Part shown: piece by piece, positions 46,585 through 55,928 of the stretch
How the letters are laid out: each line of letters starts with the position of its first letter
Position numbering within the stretch: position 1 is the stretch's first letter
DNA from: Oceanicaulis sp. HLUCCA04
GTDB lineage: Bacteria > Pseudomonadota > Alphaproteobacteria > Caulobacterales > Maricaulaceae
Reading direction: 5' to 3'
Length of the DNA stretch: 64,000 nt
Assembly: GCA_001314625.1 (NCBI GenBank)
Contig: LJSH01000002.1
Coordinates: forward strand, 278,458 to 342,457
Program-made: the position numbers and the translations under genes
The notes under the pieces: model-generated
Database searches by the model: none
The model's input: only the letters and a program-made list of their open reading frames with translations
Told to the model about the DNA's origin: nothing

Positions 46585-46626
46585 GGCCGCGCGATATACG
46601 CCAATCGCGGCGAAAATGCGAGGCCT

Positions 46627-47076
46627 TCAACCGTCCAGCATGGCGTTCCAGCGGCGCTGCATCTCGGCCGGGCTGACCTCCTCGATGCGCTGGTTCAGCG
46701 TCCAGCGATAGCCGAACGGGTCTGACACCTGCGCCGTACGCTCGCCATAGAACTCGTCCTTGACAGAGCGGGTGAGTGTTGCCCCGGCCTTCACCGCGCG
46801 CTCTGCGGCCTTGCCGGCGTCAGCAACGCTGATGCACAAGGTTACGGGATTGCCGCCGATTGTGGCCGGGCTAAGCGCGCCATGATCGGGATATTCCTCG
46901 GCCAGCATCAAGATGCCGCCATCAAAATCGAGCTCGGCATGACCGATCTTGCCGGATGGTTCGGTCAGGCGGAACAGCTCCTTCGCGCCGAAGGCCTGCT
47001 TGTAGAATTCAAGTGCGGCCGCGCCATTTCTGACGACGATATAGGGAGAGAGCGGGCTGGAGGGCATTGCAGTCAT
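46627..47076 (-). CDS. VOC-family protein (PhnB/glyoxalase-like)
   Basis: A 149-residue protein with the paired beta-alpha-beta-beta-beta fold pattern of PhnB-type VOC proteins: SPYIVVRNGAAALEFYKQAFGAKELFR, GHAELDFDGGILMLAEEYPD, and VKDEFYGERTAQVSDPFGYRWTLN. Typical members bind a metal or small ligand; this one has no assigned substrate. ATG 47067 is an alternative start. The gene is divergent from a TetR regulator, with a perfect operator-like palindrome between them, so it is probably the regulated target. Confidence 0.85.
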   Translation of the reverse strand: MTAMPSSPLSPYIVVRNGAAALEFYKQAFGAKELFRLTEPSGKIGHAELDFDGGILMLAEEYPDHGALSPATIGGNPVTLCISVADAGKAAERAVKAGATLTRSVKDEFYGERTAQVSDPFGYRWTLNQRIEEVSPAEMQRRWNAMLDG

Positions 47077-47101
47077 GGGATGAACTCCGCTAGAATAATA
47101 A

Positions 47102-47118
47102 CGTTACGTATCGTAACG
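47102..47118. promoter_or_regulatory. TetR operator-like palindrome
   Basis: CGTTACG-TAT-CGTAACG is a perfect 7-bp inverted repeat with a 3-nt spacer. It lies 26 nt from the VOC start and 28 nt from the tetR start, in the only 69-nt gap between the divergent genes. Position and symmetry suit an operator controlling both. Confidence 0.75.
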
Positions 47119-47145
47119 AAAATAAGTGCGAAGGCAAGCAGCTTT

Positions 47146-47730
47146 ATGGCGGATGAGGAAAAGCGGGGGCGGCCACGCGATATGGCGGCGCGCAGGCGGG
47201 TGCTCACCGCTGCCTATGCCCTGCTGGAGGAAGGCGGGGTGACGGCCCTGACCATGGAGGCGGTGGCGGCGCGCGCGAAGGTGGGCAAGCCCATGCTCTA
47301 CCGCTCCTGGCCCAACGCGCAGGCCCTCGCCATGGCCGCGCTGATTGAGGCCGCGCCCGATGCGCCCGAGGATGATGGCAGCGGCCCGGCGCTTGCCGCC
47401 CTGCGCCGTCAGGTGCGCTTCGTGGTGGAGGTGTTCGCCAGCCGTATCGGCAGGTCTGCCGCCGCTCTGGTGGCTTCTGCAACGCGCGATACCGAGATTT
47501 TCAAATCTTTTCGCAGCCAGGTGATCCTCTCCAGCCGCACGGTCGGGCGCGCCCTGATCAGCCGGGCCGTGGAGGAGGGCGATATCCGGCCCGGTATCGA
47601 TGTGGAGGCGGCGCTGGACGCGATATACGGCCCGGTTTTCTTTCGTGTGCTGGTAGGCCATGAAGGTCTGGATGCCGGGTTTGCGGACCGCCTGATGGAC
47701 ACGGTTCTCGAAGGGCTGAGGCCGCGCTAG
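47146..47730 (+). CDS. TetR/AcrR family transcriptional regulator
   Basis: A 194-residue regulator. The N-terminal helix-turn-helix is typical (RRRVLTAAYALLEEGGVTALTMEAVAARAKVGKPMLYRSWPNAQAL), followed by a helical ligand-binding domain. I start at ATG 47146 (MADEEKRGRPRDMAARRR); the open frame further upstream lies across the VOC gene and the operator. It probably represses itself and the divergent VOC gene through the palindrome at 47102. The ligand is unknown. Confidence 0.9.
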   Translation: MADEEKRGRPRDMAARRRVLTAAYALLEEGGVTALTMEAVAARAKVGKPMLYRSWPNAQALAMAALIEAAPDAPEDDGSGPALAALRRQVRFVVEVFASRIGRSAAALVASATRDTEIFKSFRSQVILSSRTVGRALISRAVEEGDIRPGIDVEAALDAIYGPVFFRVLVGHEGLDAGFADRLMDTVLEGLRPR

Positions 47731-47763
47731 GCTGCCCTGTCCACAGCTTAGAGTTCGAGCCTC

Positions 47764-48528
47764 ATGAAACTTCTCTGCCATCCGCTCGCCGCACAAGAGC
47801 CCACCATCCGCGCCGCGTCCGCCCGCCGCCAATGGATGGACGATACGCCCGAAAGCTTTGCCTATCGCTGCCTGCCGCTCGCCATCGCCAACCAGCATGG
47901 CTGGGAGGTGTTCACGCCCACAGGCCTTACCGCGCGCTGGAATGGCGGGGTGCGGGTGGAGGATGTGGAAGTGGTGCTTGATAATCCGCTGACCATGCAC
48001 CAGCCGGGCAGCGCGATGACCAATTTCGGCTCGGGAATCCTCACTTTCGAGATGAGTTTTCTGCTTCGCACGCCGCCGGGCTGGAATATCTGGGTCACTG
48101 GCCCCATTAACGGCATCAAGGACGGCATTGCGCCGTTATCGGGCGTGATCGAGACCGATTGGAGCCCCTATTCCTTTACCATGAACTGGCGCTTTACGCG
48201 GCCCGGCGAAGTGCGTTTTGAGGCCGGCGAGGCAGTGGCTCATTTCTTCCCCGTGCGCCGCGATCTTTTCGAGCGGATCACGCCGGAGCTGCGCACTATC
48301 CATTCCGATCCGAAGACAGCGGAGCAGATGAATATCTGGCGCGAAAGCCGGGGCGATTTCAGCCACCGGCTGAAAGCCGGCGACAAGGCGGCGGCAGAAG
48401 AGAAATGGCAAAAGGGCTATTATCGCGGCCTGATGCCGGACGGCAAAAAAGGCCCAGCTGACCACAAGACCAAGGTGCGCGTGGCCGAGTTCAAACCGTC
48501 TGAGCCGAAACCGGGGAAGGTGCGGTAG
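47764..48528 (+). CDS. DUF6065-like protein of unknown function
   Basis: A soluble protein of 254 residues. The opening (LLCHPLAAQEPTIRAASARRQWMD, FAYRCLPLAIANQHGWEV) and the core with NFGSGILTFEMSFLLRTPPGWNIWVTGPIN resemble what I remember as DUF6065; I am not certain of the number. The C-terminus is charged and rich in Lys (WQKGYYRGLMPDGKKGPADHK). There is no signal peptide or membrane segment. It follows tetR by 33 nt on the same strand and could share its transcript. Confidence 0.75.
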   Translation: MKLLCHPLAAQEPTIRAASARRQWMDDTPESFAYRCLPLAIANQHGWEVFTPTGLTARWNGGVRVEDVEVVLDNPLTMHQPGSAMTNFGSGILTFEMSFLLRTPPGWNIWVTGPINGIKDGIAPLSGVIETDWSPYSFTMNWRFTRPGEVRFEAGEAVAHFFPVRRDLFERITPELRTIHSDPKTAEQMNIWRESRGDFSHRLKAGDKAAAEEKWQKGYYRGLMPDGKKGPADHKTKVRVAEFKPSEPKPGKVR

Positions 48529-48531
48529 GGG

Positions 48532-49326
48532 CTATCTTCGCACCACCGGCCAGGCGAGCTCGCGCGCCGTCGTCACCGGCTCCAGCCCTTCAATACCGTA
48601 GGTTTCCGGATAGCGCCGGGTGATCTTCGCGGTGCCGAACAGCACGTCCCAGAAGAACAAGAGGTTGCCGTAATTGCCCTTATAGTTCGTGACGCCATCC
48701 TCTTTGTGCAGGCCATGATGGGCGGCATGGGTGGCGGGCGTGGAGATGGTGCGCTCGACCACCCACATGAGCGGCGAGAGCGCCTTGATCCGGTAGAGCG
48801 GCTCGTCCCAGCGCCAGGAGGAATGGGCGCCGAAAATCACTGTCATTTTCACGATCAGATAGACGATATAGACCGGGCCGAACCCCAGATGGACCAGCAC
48901 CGCCGACACCCAGATACCCGGCATGAAGAGATAGTAGAAAAGATTGTTCCGGTAGGCGATGCGCACGCTCATATACCCGCCTGAATGGTGCGCGCGGTGC
49001 AGATTATAAAGCCAGGGGAAGGTGTGGCTCGCCCGGTGCCACCAGTATTGGGTCATGTCATCGCCGACGAGCAGAATGGCCAGCATCGCCCACCAGGGCA
49101 GGAAGGCCAGCGCGGCCTCAGAGCCGGGCCGCACCCACTCCACCAGTATCGGCGCCACGGCGAATATCGCCGGCACGGTCAGAAGGATGATGGTCAGCGT
49201 CGAGACCCCCTCGATCACCGCATCGCGCGTCGAGACCCGGCCCTTCGGGCTGAAGCGCCCGACAAGGATTTCCAGCAGGGCAAAGCCGATGAAAATGGCC
49301 GGGATGATCAGTTTCTCGTCGAACAT
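48532..49326 (-). CDS. Sterol desaturase / fatty acid hydroxylase family membrane protein
   Basis: An integral membrane di-iron oxygenase of 264 residues with several hydrophobic helices. The His clusters of the family are visible: HRASH, then HRAHHS, then HAAHHG, with a further His in FGAHSSW. Members hydroxylate or desaturate lipids at the inner membrane; the substrate here is unknown. I place the start at ATG 49326 (MFDEKLIIP), preceded by AAGGAG at a 6-nt distance. The gene is divergent from the LysR gene, which is its likely regulator. Confidence 0.9.
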   Translation of the reverse strand: MFDEKLIIPAIFIGFALLEILVGRFSPKGRVSTRDAVIEGVSTLTIILLTVPAIFAVAPILVEWVRPGSEAALAFLPWWAMLAILLVGDDMTQYWWHRASHTFPWLYNLHRAHHSGGYMSVRIAYRNNLFYYLFMPGIWVSAVLVHLGFGPVYIVYLIVKMTVIFGAHSSWRWDEPLYRIKALSPLMWVVERTISTPATHAAHHGLHKEDGVTNYKGNYGNLLFFWDVLFGTAKITRRYPETYGIEGLEPVTTARELAWPVVRR

Positions 49327-49419
49327 GGGGCACTCCTTTGACCGCACTCTTGGCGATCTAACTCATAACTTCCAATACAATTTATTGATCGTGCCATAAC
49401 CAGCAGGCATGATGAGCAC

Positions 49420-50286
49420 ATGCTCACCCTGCGCACTGCCCGCCTCTTCATCGCCTGCGCCGATTCCGGCACGCTCACCGCAGCGGCCGGCGCACTCAAT
49501 GTTTCGCAACCGGCCGCGACAAAGTCCCTGGCCCAGCTCGAAGCAGCGCTGGGCGGCACACTGTTCGAGCGGTCTGGCCGCCGCCTCGTATTGACGCCGC
49601 TGGGACAAGCCCTGCTGCCGCGTGCCCGCGCCCTGGTGCAGCAGGCGCGCGACATGGAGGACGAGGCGAGGCGCTGGCGCCACGGCGAGGACGGGCTTAT
49701 CCGGCTGGGCGCGGGTCCGGCCGTCGCCTTCAGCCTGCTGCCGGATGCGGTGAAGCGGTTTTACGCGTCCGGCAGCGCTGCGCGCCTCACCGTGCGGTCC
49801 GGCGCCGCCGGAGAGCTGATCGAGCGCCTGCGCCGGGGCGAGCTGGATCTGGTGGTGGCCGACCGGGGTGATGACGAGGCCGATCCGGGCCTTGCCACGC
49901 GCGCTTTGCCCGATCAGAGCCTGGCCGCCGCCGTGCGGCCCGGCCATCGGGCGCTTGCCGGCGCGCCGCTGGAAGATTTTCGTATTGCCACTGTCACCCC
50001 GCCTGAACGCCTGCGCCAGTTTCCGCTCGGCTGGCAGGCGGGTGCGCCGGGGATTGTCTGTGATGATTATGGCGTGCTGGCCCGCGCCTGCGCGGTCTCG
50101 GACCATATCCTCATCGCGCCGGAACCGGTCATGGCGCGCATTCTTGTAGAGCACGCTCTGGTACCGCTTGCCAGGGATGTCTCGGCCTTGCGCGTGCGCC
50201 CGGCCCTGATCTGGCGCGCCGACGCCCCGGCCAGCGCCGCGCGCGAGGCATTATGTGCGTGTTTTGAGAACGAGGGAGGCGAATGA
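49420..50286 (+). CDS. LysR family transcriptional regulator
   Basis: A regulator of 288 residues with an N-terminal winged helix-turn-helix (LRTARLFIACADSGTLTAAAGALNVSQPAATKSLAQLEAALG-type pattern) and a periplasmic-binding-protein-like effector domain. It is divergent from the fatty acid hydroxylase gene across a 93-nt gap. LysR proteins commonly control their divergent neighbour, so control of the hydroxylase is a reasonable inference. The effector is unknown. Confidence 0.9.
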   Translation: MLTLRTARLFIACADSGTLTAAAGALNVSQPAATKSLAQLEAALGGTLFERSGRRLVLTPLGQALLPRARALVQQARDMEDEARRWRHGEDGLIRLGAGPAVAFSLLPDAVKRFYASGSAARLTVRSGAAGELIERLRRGELDLVVADRGDDEADPGLATRALPDQSLAAAVRPGHRALAGAPLEDFRIATVTPPERLRQFPLGWQAGAPGIVCDDYGVLARACAVSDHILIAPEPVMARILVEHALVPLARDVSALRVRPALIWRADAPASAAREALCACFENEGGE

Positions 50287-50441
50287 TCAATTCACTCAAT
50301 GCGTTAGTTAAAGACATAGGATTATTTTATTGGTTGAATATAGAGGCGTGGTTTTAAAAAAAAAGCGTGAGATAATTCTAGATGGGTGACTTCTTGTTAA
50401 CCTGAACGGCGCTTGACTTCGCACAGCAGTGGAGGTCGATC
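50287..50441 (+). promoter_or_regulatory. AT-rich upstream region of the chemoreceptor gene
   Basis: This 155-nt gap is strongly AT-rich (for example TTATTTTATTGG and a run of nine A near 50357-50365) in an otherwise GC-rich window. It must hold the chemoreceptor promoter. I see no confident sigma-54 or sigma-28 site. GGAGG lies about 6 nt before the ATG at 50442. Confidence 0.45.
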
Positions 50442-51917
50442 ATGTTTGGTTCAGTCGGGAATGCCAGCGCTACGCAGTCTGCTCTGGAACGGGCCTACGC
50501 CATTATCGAGTTCAAGCCTGACGGTACGATTTTGCGGGCCAATGAGAATTTCTGCGCCGCCCTTGGCTATACGCTCGACGAGATCACCGGCCGGCATCAC
50601 CGCATGTTTGTTACCGCCGATGAAGCCGCATCATCAGAGTATCAGCGCTTCTGGGCTGACCTTCAGGCCGGGCGTTTCAACTCCGCCGAATTTGAGCGTA
50701 TCCGCAAGGATGGAACGCGCATCTGGATCGAAGCGACCTATAATCCTGTCTTCGACCGGCGGGGCCGTGTAGAGCGCGTCATCAAGCTGGCGACCGACAT
50801 CACCGCCAAGCGTCTGGCCCGTTTCGACTTTGAAAGTCAGATTTCCGCGTTCAATGAGTCCCAGGCGCTGATCGAATTTGATCTGACCGGACATGTGGTG
50901 TCGGCCAATGCGAATTTCTGCACCGTCATGGGGTATGAAGCCTCTGAAGTCATCGGAAAGCATCACCGTATGTTCTGTGACCCTGAACACGCGGCGTCGC
51001 AGGAATACGCCGCGTTCTGGGAGCGGCTCGGGCGGGGCGAGTTTCATGCAGGCGAGTATCCGCGCCGGGCCAAGGGCGGACGCGAAGTCTGGTTGCAGGC
51101 GAGCTATAATCCGGTGCGTGACCTGCAGGGCAATCCGATCAAGATCGTGAAGCTGGCCGCCGACATTACGGCAGCCGCTGTTGCGCGGACCGAGCGCCGC
51201 GCGGCCCAGACAGAGATTGCCAACGAGCTGCGCTCTGTCGCGGACGGAACGGCGAGATCCACAGCGCAGGCGCGTGAGGCTGAACAGGCCTCCATCCAGG
51301 CTTCCGAGAACGTTCAGGCCATTGCCTCGGGCGTGGAGGAATTGTCGGCCTCGTTTGGCGAGATCGGGCGGCGCGTCAGCGAGGCGCTCACGGTCTCGCG
51401 GGCGGCAGTGGAGAATGCGCGAAAGACGCGCGAAACGATGACGGGTCTGTCTGATTCCGCGCAAGCCATCGGCAAGGTTGTCGAGCTGATCAATGCGATT
51501 GCCGAACAGACCAATCTGCTGGCGCTGAACGCGACAATCGAGGCAGCGCGCGCAGGCGAGGCAGGCAAGGGCTTTGCGGTAGTGGCCAGCGAGGTGAAGT
51601 CTCTGGCCAGCCAGACCTCGAAGGCCATTGACGATATCACCGTTCAGATCAGCGCTGTCCAGACATCCACACAAGGCGCCGTAACCGCGATTGACGAAAT
51701 CAGCCGCGTCATCGAGCAGGTCGACGAGATATCGGCCAGCATTGCCGCTGCGGTTGAAGAGCAGAGCGCCGTGACCGAGGATATCAGCCGGAATATGCAG
51801 ACGGCGGCTGCGGGCGTGTCGCAAGTGTCAGGCGCGATCAAGGATATTGCCCTGTCCTCGGCCAGTATCGACCAGTCGGCCAGCCGCCTGAATACGGTTG
51901 CTGCCGCTATCCGCTAA
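50442..51917 (+). CDS. Cytoplasmic chemoreceptor with two PAS domains
   Basis: A methyl-accepting chemotaxis-type protein of 491 residues without membrane segments. Residues about 15-125 and 137-247 are two similar PAS domains, each with a version of [35 protein letters not shown] and DITA. They look like an internal duplication. From about 270 a coiled-coil signalling domain follows, with the hairpin motif [44 protein letters not shown]. It would signal to CheA/CheW. The PAS pair resembles Aer-type redox or ligand sensing; the cofactor is not evident. No che genes are nearby. Confidence 0.92.
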   Translation: MFGSVGNASATQSALERAYAIIEFKPDGTILRANENFCAALGYTLDEITGRHHRMFVTADEAASSEYQRFWADLQAGRFNSAEFERIRKDGTRIWIEATYNPVFDRRGRVERVIKLATDITAKRLARFDFESQISAFNESQALIEFDLTGHVVSANANFCTVMGYEASEVIGKHHRMFCDPEHAASQEYAAFWERLGRGEFHAGEYPRRAKGGREVWLQASYNPVRDLQGNPIKIVKLAADITAAAVARTERRAAQTEIANELRSVADGTARSTAQAREAEQASIQASENVQAIASGVEELSASFGEIGRRVSEALTVSRAAVENARKTRETMTGLSDSAQAIGKVVELINAIAEQTNLLALNATIEAARAGEAGKGFAVVASEVKSLASQTSKAIDDITVQISAVQTSTQGAVTAIDEISRVIEQVDEISASIAAAVEEQSAVTEDISRNMQTAAAGVSQVSGAIKDIALSSASIDQSASRLNTVAAAIR

Positions 51918-52138
51918 CGCAGCCGCGTTGGCTTCTTTTTCCTGGCGGCGCCTTGCGCCGTCATCACCAGCACGCCTGCAAAGCCGAGCGCGAAGAGCAG
52001 GCCGACCACAGCGCCCGCCACCCAGCTTTCAAGCAGCAATGTGAACAGGAGCGCCAGCAGCGCCCCTGTTCCGATCGGCAATACCATCACCCGTAAAGGT
52101 GGCAGTTTGCGGTTATTGCGTGAGGCCGGTGATGTCAC
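51914..52138 (-). CDS. Small membrane protein of unknown function
   Basis: A 74-residue protein with two hydrophobic helices ([23 protein letters not shown] and [22 protein letters not shown]) between basic ends ([12 protein letters not shown] and [10 protein letters not shown]). I recognise no family. The gene starts 26 nt inside the end of the MBL-fold gene on the same strand, so translation is probably coupled. Its stop overlaps the opposing chemoreceptor stop by 4 nt. Confidence 0.65.
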
Positions 52139-53009
52139 GATAGAAGGTCCAGATCATCCGCTCTGTGGTGATGAAACCCCAGTTCCAGTCATCATGGAAG
52201 TCGCTTAGCGGATTTTGTTCCTGAATGGCCGCCAGGTCATGGCCATCTTCGACCAGTGCAGCGACGCGCGCCCGGCCCTCGATCAGCATGTCGCGGCTGG
52301 CGATCAGGTCATCGCGGGTCGATAGCGGGCCGTGGCCTGCAATGAAGCGGGTTTCGTCGTCCGTGAAGGCGATGATCTCGTCCAGCGCGGCGATATAGCC
52401 TTCCACCGTGCCGCCCGCATCCAGATCAATGAAGGGAAAGAGGCCGGAAAACAGGAGATCGCCCATATGGATGATTTTCTGCCCTGGCAGCGCGACGATA
52501 ATGTCGCCATCGGTGTGCGCATTGGCAAAGTGCAGCACTTCACCGGTCACGCCGAAACGGCTGAGCATCATGGCTTCGCCGACCAGAATATCGGGCAGGA
52601 AGGCTTCATCGAGAGGTTCGGGCGTGTTGCCGGTCAGCTGGCTCTGCACCGGATTGGCCAGGCGCTCGGCCACATTGCGGTGGGCCAGAATGCCCGCCCC
52701 CAGCGCGCGGAAATGGGCATTGCCCAGCACATGATCGCCGTGGAAATGGGTGTTGATGACCAGCGTCGGTGCCTCACCGCCGGTCACCTCCATCACGGCC
52801 GCCTCCAGATCATCCAGAAAGGGCGGCATCTGGGTATCGATCAGGATGATATTCTCTCCGGCCTGGATGACGGCCACATTGCCGGCGCGAGCATTGGCCA
52901 GCATGGTGACGTCATCGCCCAGATCGGTGACTTCAAACCCTGCCTGGGCGAACGCTCCGGCGGCAAGGACAAGGCTTGTCGTGATGGCGGTAGTGAAAAT
53001 GCGCAGCAT
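52113..53009 (-). CDS. Secreted MBL-fold metallo-hydrolase
   Basis: A protein of 298 residues with signal peptide MLRIFTTAITTSLVLAAGAFAQA and the metallo-beta-lactamase fold. The metal motif THFHGDH (His 88, His 90, Asp 92, His 93), a later NAHTDGDIIV and FIAGHGP complete the site. The layout is that of the broad group of periplasmic MBL hydrolases that includes SoxH-like and quinoprotein-relay proteins and some subclass-B lactamase relatives. Beta-lactamase activity cannot be claimed. The 3' end overlaps the small membrane-protein gene. Confidence 0.88.
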   Translation of the reverse strand: MLRIFTTAITTSLVLAAGAFAQAGFEVTDLGDDVTMLANARAGNVAVIQAGENIILIDTQMPPFLDDLEAAVMEVTGGEAPTLVINTHFHGDHVLGNAHFRALGAGILAHRNVAERLANPVQSQLTGNTPEPLDEAFLPDILVGEAMMLSRFGVTGEVLHFANAHTDGDIIVALPGQKIIHMGDLLFSGLFPFIDLDAGGTVEGYIAALDEIIAFTDDETRFIAGHGPLSTRDDLIASRDMLIEGRARVAALVEDGHDLAAIQEQNPLSDFHDDWNWGFITTERMIWTFYRDITGLTQ

Positions 53010-53134
53010 GATGAGTCTCCCGAGATTGGTTGCGTTCTAACATGGCTCGCCAGATTTCCCTTGCCAGTTCTTTTGCATTTTCAGCCGGACGCTTAACGCA
53101 GGATTCACCACATCCCGCCAGTTTCGTGTCCCTG

Positions 53135-53731
53135 ATGACCCGCTATGTCCGCGCCCTTTTTCTGACGGCCGTGACCGCCGCCCTCGCGACGGGTGCGCCC
53201 GTATGGGCGCAATTTTGTGATACGCCGTCGGGACAGCCCGTGCCGCGCTTTGTCACGCTGAAATTTGATGAGGTGCGTGGCCGGATCGGACCTTCGACCA
53301 GCCATCCGGTACGCTGGGACTATCGCCGTCAGGGCTTGCCGGTCGAGATCGTTGCCGAGACCGATCGCTGGCGGCGGGTTCGTGACCCGCTGGGCGAGGA
53401 AACCTGGATGCACCAGCGTACATTGACCGGCCGGCGCGCCGTCCATGTGACCCAGCAAACCGGTCTTCACACACGCCCCGATGCCACATCGCCGGAAACC
53501 GCCAGTGCGCAGCCGGGAGCGCTTTTATGGCTGGAACGGTGCCGTTCAGGCTGGTGCCGTCTGGAATCCCAAGGCGTGCGCGGCTGGGCGCTGGCAGCCC
53601 ATTTGTGGGGCACCTATGCCTACGAACAGGCGGCCAGCCCTGATCCCGATAGCCCGGCCCGCCCCCCCTGCAATGGTGCGCGCAGCGCCATACCCGGTCT
53701 GGCAGCACAGGACAGCGCTGCTGGTCTGTAG
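53135..53731 (+). CDS. Secreted SH3-like domain protein
   Basis: A 198-residue exported protein with signal peptide [25 protein letters not shown]. Two SH3-like repeats follow: [41 protein letters not shown]-type with [15 protein letters not shown], and [15 protein letters not shown] to [25 protein letters not shown]. Such domains bind peptidoglycan or proteins in the periplasm. I use ATG 53135; GTG 53126 is possible and no clear ribosome site is seen. The C-terminal 30 residues are low-complexity and include a run of seven C at 53663-53669, where a frameshift would change the end. Confidence 0.75.
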   Translation: MTRYVRALFLTAVTAALATGAPVWAQFCDTPSGQPVPRFVTLKFDEVRGRIGPSTSHPVRWDYRRQGLPVEIVAETDRWRRVRDPLGEETWMHQRTLTGRRAVHVTQQTGLHTRPDATSPETASAQPGALLWLERCRSGWCRLESQGVRGWALAAHLWGTYAYEQAASPDPDSPARPPCNGARSAIPGLAAQDSAAGL

Positions 53732-53892
53732 CGTGTGGGCCCCGGTCTGCATCGGGGGGAGACAGGGACCGCCGCGCCGGTCTAGATTGCGCCCATCTCA
53801 CAAAAGGCAGGTATTGTCAGGCCCGCCCTCACCTCCCATCCGGCCCGGCGCGCAAGCGCAGCGCGGCAGCGGCAAATCAGGCAGATACACAT

Positions 53893-54429
53893 ATGTCCCA
53901 ATACCCCGGCAGCTTTAATTATGATGGCCTTATAGAGTGCGGAAAGGGCCAGCTTTTCGGGCCGGGCAATGCCCAGCTACCCTTGCCGCCCATGCTGATG
54001 GTAGACCGGATCACGCACATTTCGGGCGAGGGCGGCAAGTATGGCAAGGGCCAGGTCGTGGCCGAGCTGGATATCAATCCCGATCTCTGGTTTTTTGCCT
54101 GCCATTTTGAAGGTGATCCGGTCATGCCAGGCTGTCTGGGCCTGGACGCCATGTGGCAGCTGGTCGGCTTTTTCCTCGGCTGGTCCGGCGCGCCCGGCAA
54201 GGGCCGCGCGCTGGGTGTCGGCGAGGTGAAGTTCACCGGCCAGGTTACCCCGGATGTGAAGAATGTGCGCTACGTGATTGATCTCAAGCGCGTCATCATG
54301 CGCAAGCTTGTACTCGGGCTTGCCGATGGCCATGTCGAAGCAGACGGGAAGTTGATCTACACAGCTACCGATCTGCGCGTGGGCCTATTCAAGCCCGAGG
54401 ATATGAACCAGCCAGGAGCGTCTGCATGA
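53893..54429 (+). CDS. fabA: 3-hydroxyacyl-ACP dehydratase/isomerase
   Basis: Bifunctional dehydratase that introduces the cis double bond in unsaturated fatty acid synthesis. The 178 residues contain [13 protein letters not shown], the catalytic His 71 and Asp 85 in [21 protein letters not shown], and [20 protein letters not shown]. It is followed by fabB with a 4-nt overlap, the standard unsaturated-fatty-acid pair. The 161 nt upstream hold no visible gene; I saw no clear regulator site there. Confidence 0.97.
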   Translation: MSQYPGSFNYDGLIECGKGQLFGPGNAQLPLPPMLMVDRITHISGEGGKYGKGQVVAELDINPDLWFFACHFEGDPVMPGCLGLDAMWQLVGFFLGWSGAPGKGRALGVGEVKFTGQVTPDVKNVRYVIDLKRVIMRKLVLGLADGHVEADGKLIYTATDLRVGLFKPEDMNQPGASA

Positions 54430-55637
54430 GACGTGTTGTCGTCACCGGAATCGGCATCGTTTCTTCCATCGGGGAGAACAAGGAAGCGGTCGCAAAAGCC
54501 TTGCAGGCAGGCAAGTCCGGCGTCATTGCCGCGCCTGAATACACCGAGCTGAACTTCAAGTGCCAGGTGCATGCCCGCCCGCCGGTGAAAGCGGCTGACC
54601 ATGTCGACAAGCGCGCCATGCGCTTCATGGGTGAAGGGGCCGGCTGGGCCTATATGTCCATGGAGCAGGCGATTGCCGATGCAGGCCTGGAGCCGGGAGA
54701 CGTCTCCAATCCGCGCACCGGCCTGATCGTCGGCACCGGCGGCCCGTCCACCGAAGCGATTGTTGCGGCCGCAGACATTACGCGCGAGAAGGGCCCGCGC
54801 CGCATTGGCCCGTTCGCGGTGCCCAAAGCGATGGCGTCTACCGGCTCGGCAACGCTGGCCACGCCCTTCCAGATCAAGGGCATCAATTATTCGATCAGTT
54901 CAGCCTGCACGACCTCGCTGCATTGCATCGGCGCGGCGGCCGAACAGATCCAGTGGGGCAAGCAGGACGTGATGTTCGCCGGGGGCGGCGAGGAGCTGCA
55001 CTGGACGCTTTCCAACCTGTTTGACGCCATGGGCGCGATGAGTTCGGGCTATAATGACACGCCTGAGCGTGCCAGCCGCGCCTTTGACAAGGACCGGGAT
55101 GGCTTCGTCATCGCCGGCGGGGCCGGGATTGTCGTGCTGGAAGAATATGAGCGGGCCAAGGCGCGCGGCGCGACCATCTATGCCGAGATTGTCGGCTATG
55201 GCGCAACGTCTGACGGCCACGACATGGTCCAGCCTTCTGGCGAGGGCGCGGTGCGCTGCATGCAGAACGCCATCGCCGAGGCGGGCGGGCGCACAATCGA
55301 CTATATCAACCCGCACGCCACCTCCACGCCCGTCGGCGACATCAAGGAGATGGGCGCGCTGCGCGAGCTCTTCGGTGACAATGTGCCAGCCCTGTCAGCG
55401 ACCAAGTCGATGACCGGCCACTCGCTGGGTGCGGCCGGCGTGCAGGAATCCATCTACTGCCTGCTCATGATGCGCGATGGCTTTATCGCCCCCTCCATCA
55501 ATATCGACAATCTCGATCCCGAGTTTGATGGCCTGCCCATCGTCACCGAAACGACGAAGGCCGAGATCACCACCGCCCTGTCCAACTCATTTGGCTTTGG
55601 CGGCACCAATGGCACGGTGATCTTCTCGAAGATCTGA
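54426..55637 (+). CDS. fabB: 3-oxoacyl-ACP synthase I
   Basis: Condensing enzyme that extends unsaturated acyl-ACPs. The Cys-His-His triad is visible in [25 protein letters not shown] and [14 protein letters not shown]; the C-terminal [12 protein letters not shown] is also typical. At 403 residues it has normal length. Its ATG overlaps the fabA stop (ATGA), so both are made in fixed ratio. fabI does not follow here. Confidence 0.96.
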   Translation: MRRVVVTGIGIVSSIGENKEAVAKALQAGKSGVIAAPEYTELNFKCQVHARPPVKAADHVDKRAMRFMGEGAGWAYMSMEQAIADAGLEPGDVSNPRTGLIVGTGGPSTEAIVAAADITREKGPRRIGPFAVPKAMASTGSATLATPFQIKGINYSISSACTTSLHCIGAAAEQIQWGKQDVMFAGGGEELHWTLSNLFDAMGAMSSGYNDTPERASRAFDKDRDGFVIAGGAGIVVLEEYERAKARGATIYAEIVGYGATSDGHDMVQPSGEGAVRCMQNAIAEAGGRTIDYINPHATSTPVGDIKEMGALRELFGDNVPALSATKSMTGHSLGAAGVQESIYCLLMMRDGFIAPSINIDNLDPEFDGLPIVTETTKAEITTALSNSFGFGGTNGTVIFSKI

Positions 55638-55649
55638 GTATGACAGGGT

Positions 55650-55669
55650 TCCCGGCCTCCGGGCCGGGA
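55650..55669 (+). terminator. GC-rich hairpin after fabB
   Basis: TCCCGGCC (55650-55657) and GGCCGGGA (55662-55669) pair over 8 bp with a 4-nt loop, 13 nt after the fabB stop. No T-run follows. It may be a terminator of reduced strength or one copy of a chromosomal palindromic repeat. Confidence 0.45.
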
Positions 55670-55762
55670 CCCCGGTTGCGAGGTTCGGCGCACGAAATGT
55701 GCTGAACATCAACAAAACCCACTTTTCCACCGATACGCTCATCACATTTTCCTGGCTATCGC

Positions 55763-55809
55763 ACACTAGGGGTGGACGTTAGGGGTCGCTTAACCACAAT
55801 ATGTAGATG
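55763..55809 (+). promoter_or_regulatory. Candidate NrdR box pair upstream of nrdB
   Basis: CCACAATATGTAGATG at 55794-55809 matches the core of the NrdR consensus (acaCwAtATaTwGtgt) at about 12 of 16 positions. A weaker copy, ACACTAGGGGTGGACG at 55763-55778, keeps the left half-site exactly. The two start 31 nt apart, three helical turns, as is usual for NrdR pairs. The pair lies 120 nt before the nrdB ATG. The rest of the 291-nt gap holds the hairpin at 55650 and no visible gene. Confidence 0.5.
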
Positions 55810-55928
55810 TTGAGGGTGGGGCCGGACTGATTCATGTCAATGGCGCGGGAAACTCGCGCCTTGCCGGAATCGGTTGCACGCCCAACCATAGTCTCGACCC
55901 GCGCCAGCCAAGAGGATTTGCATTCGCC

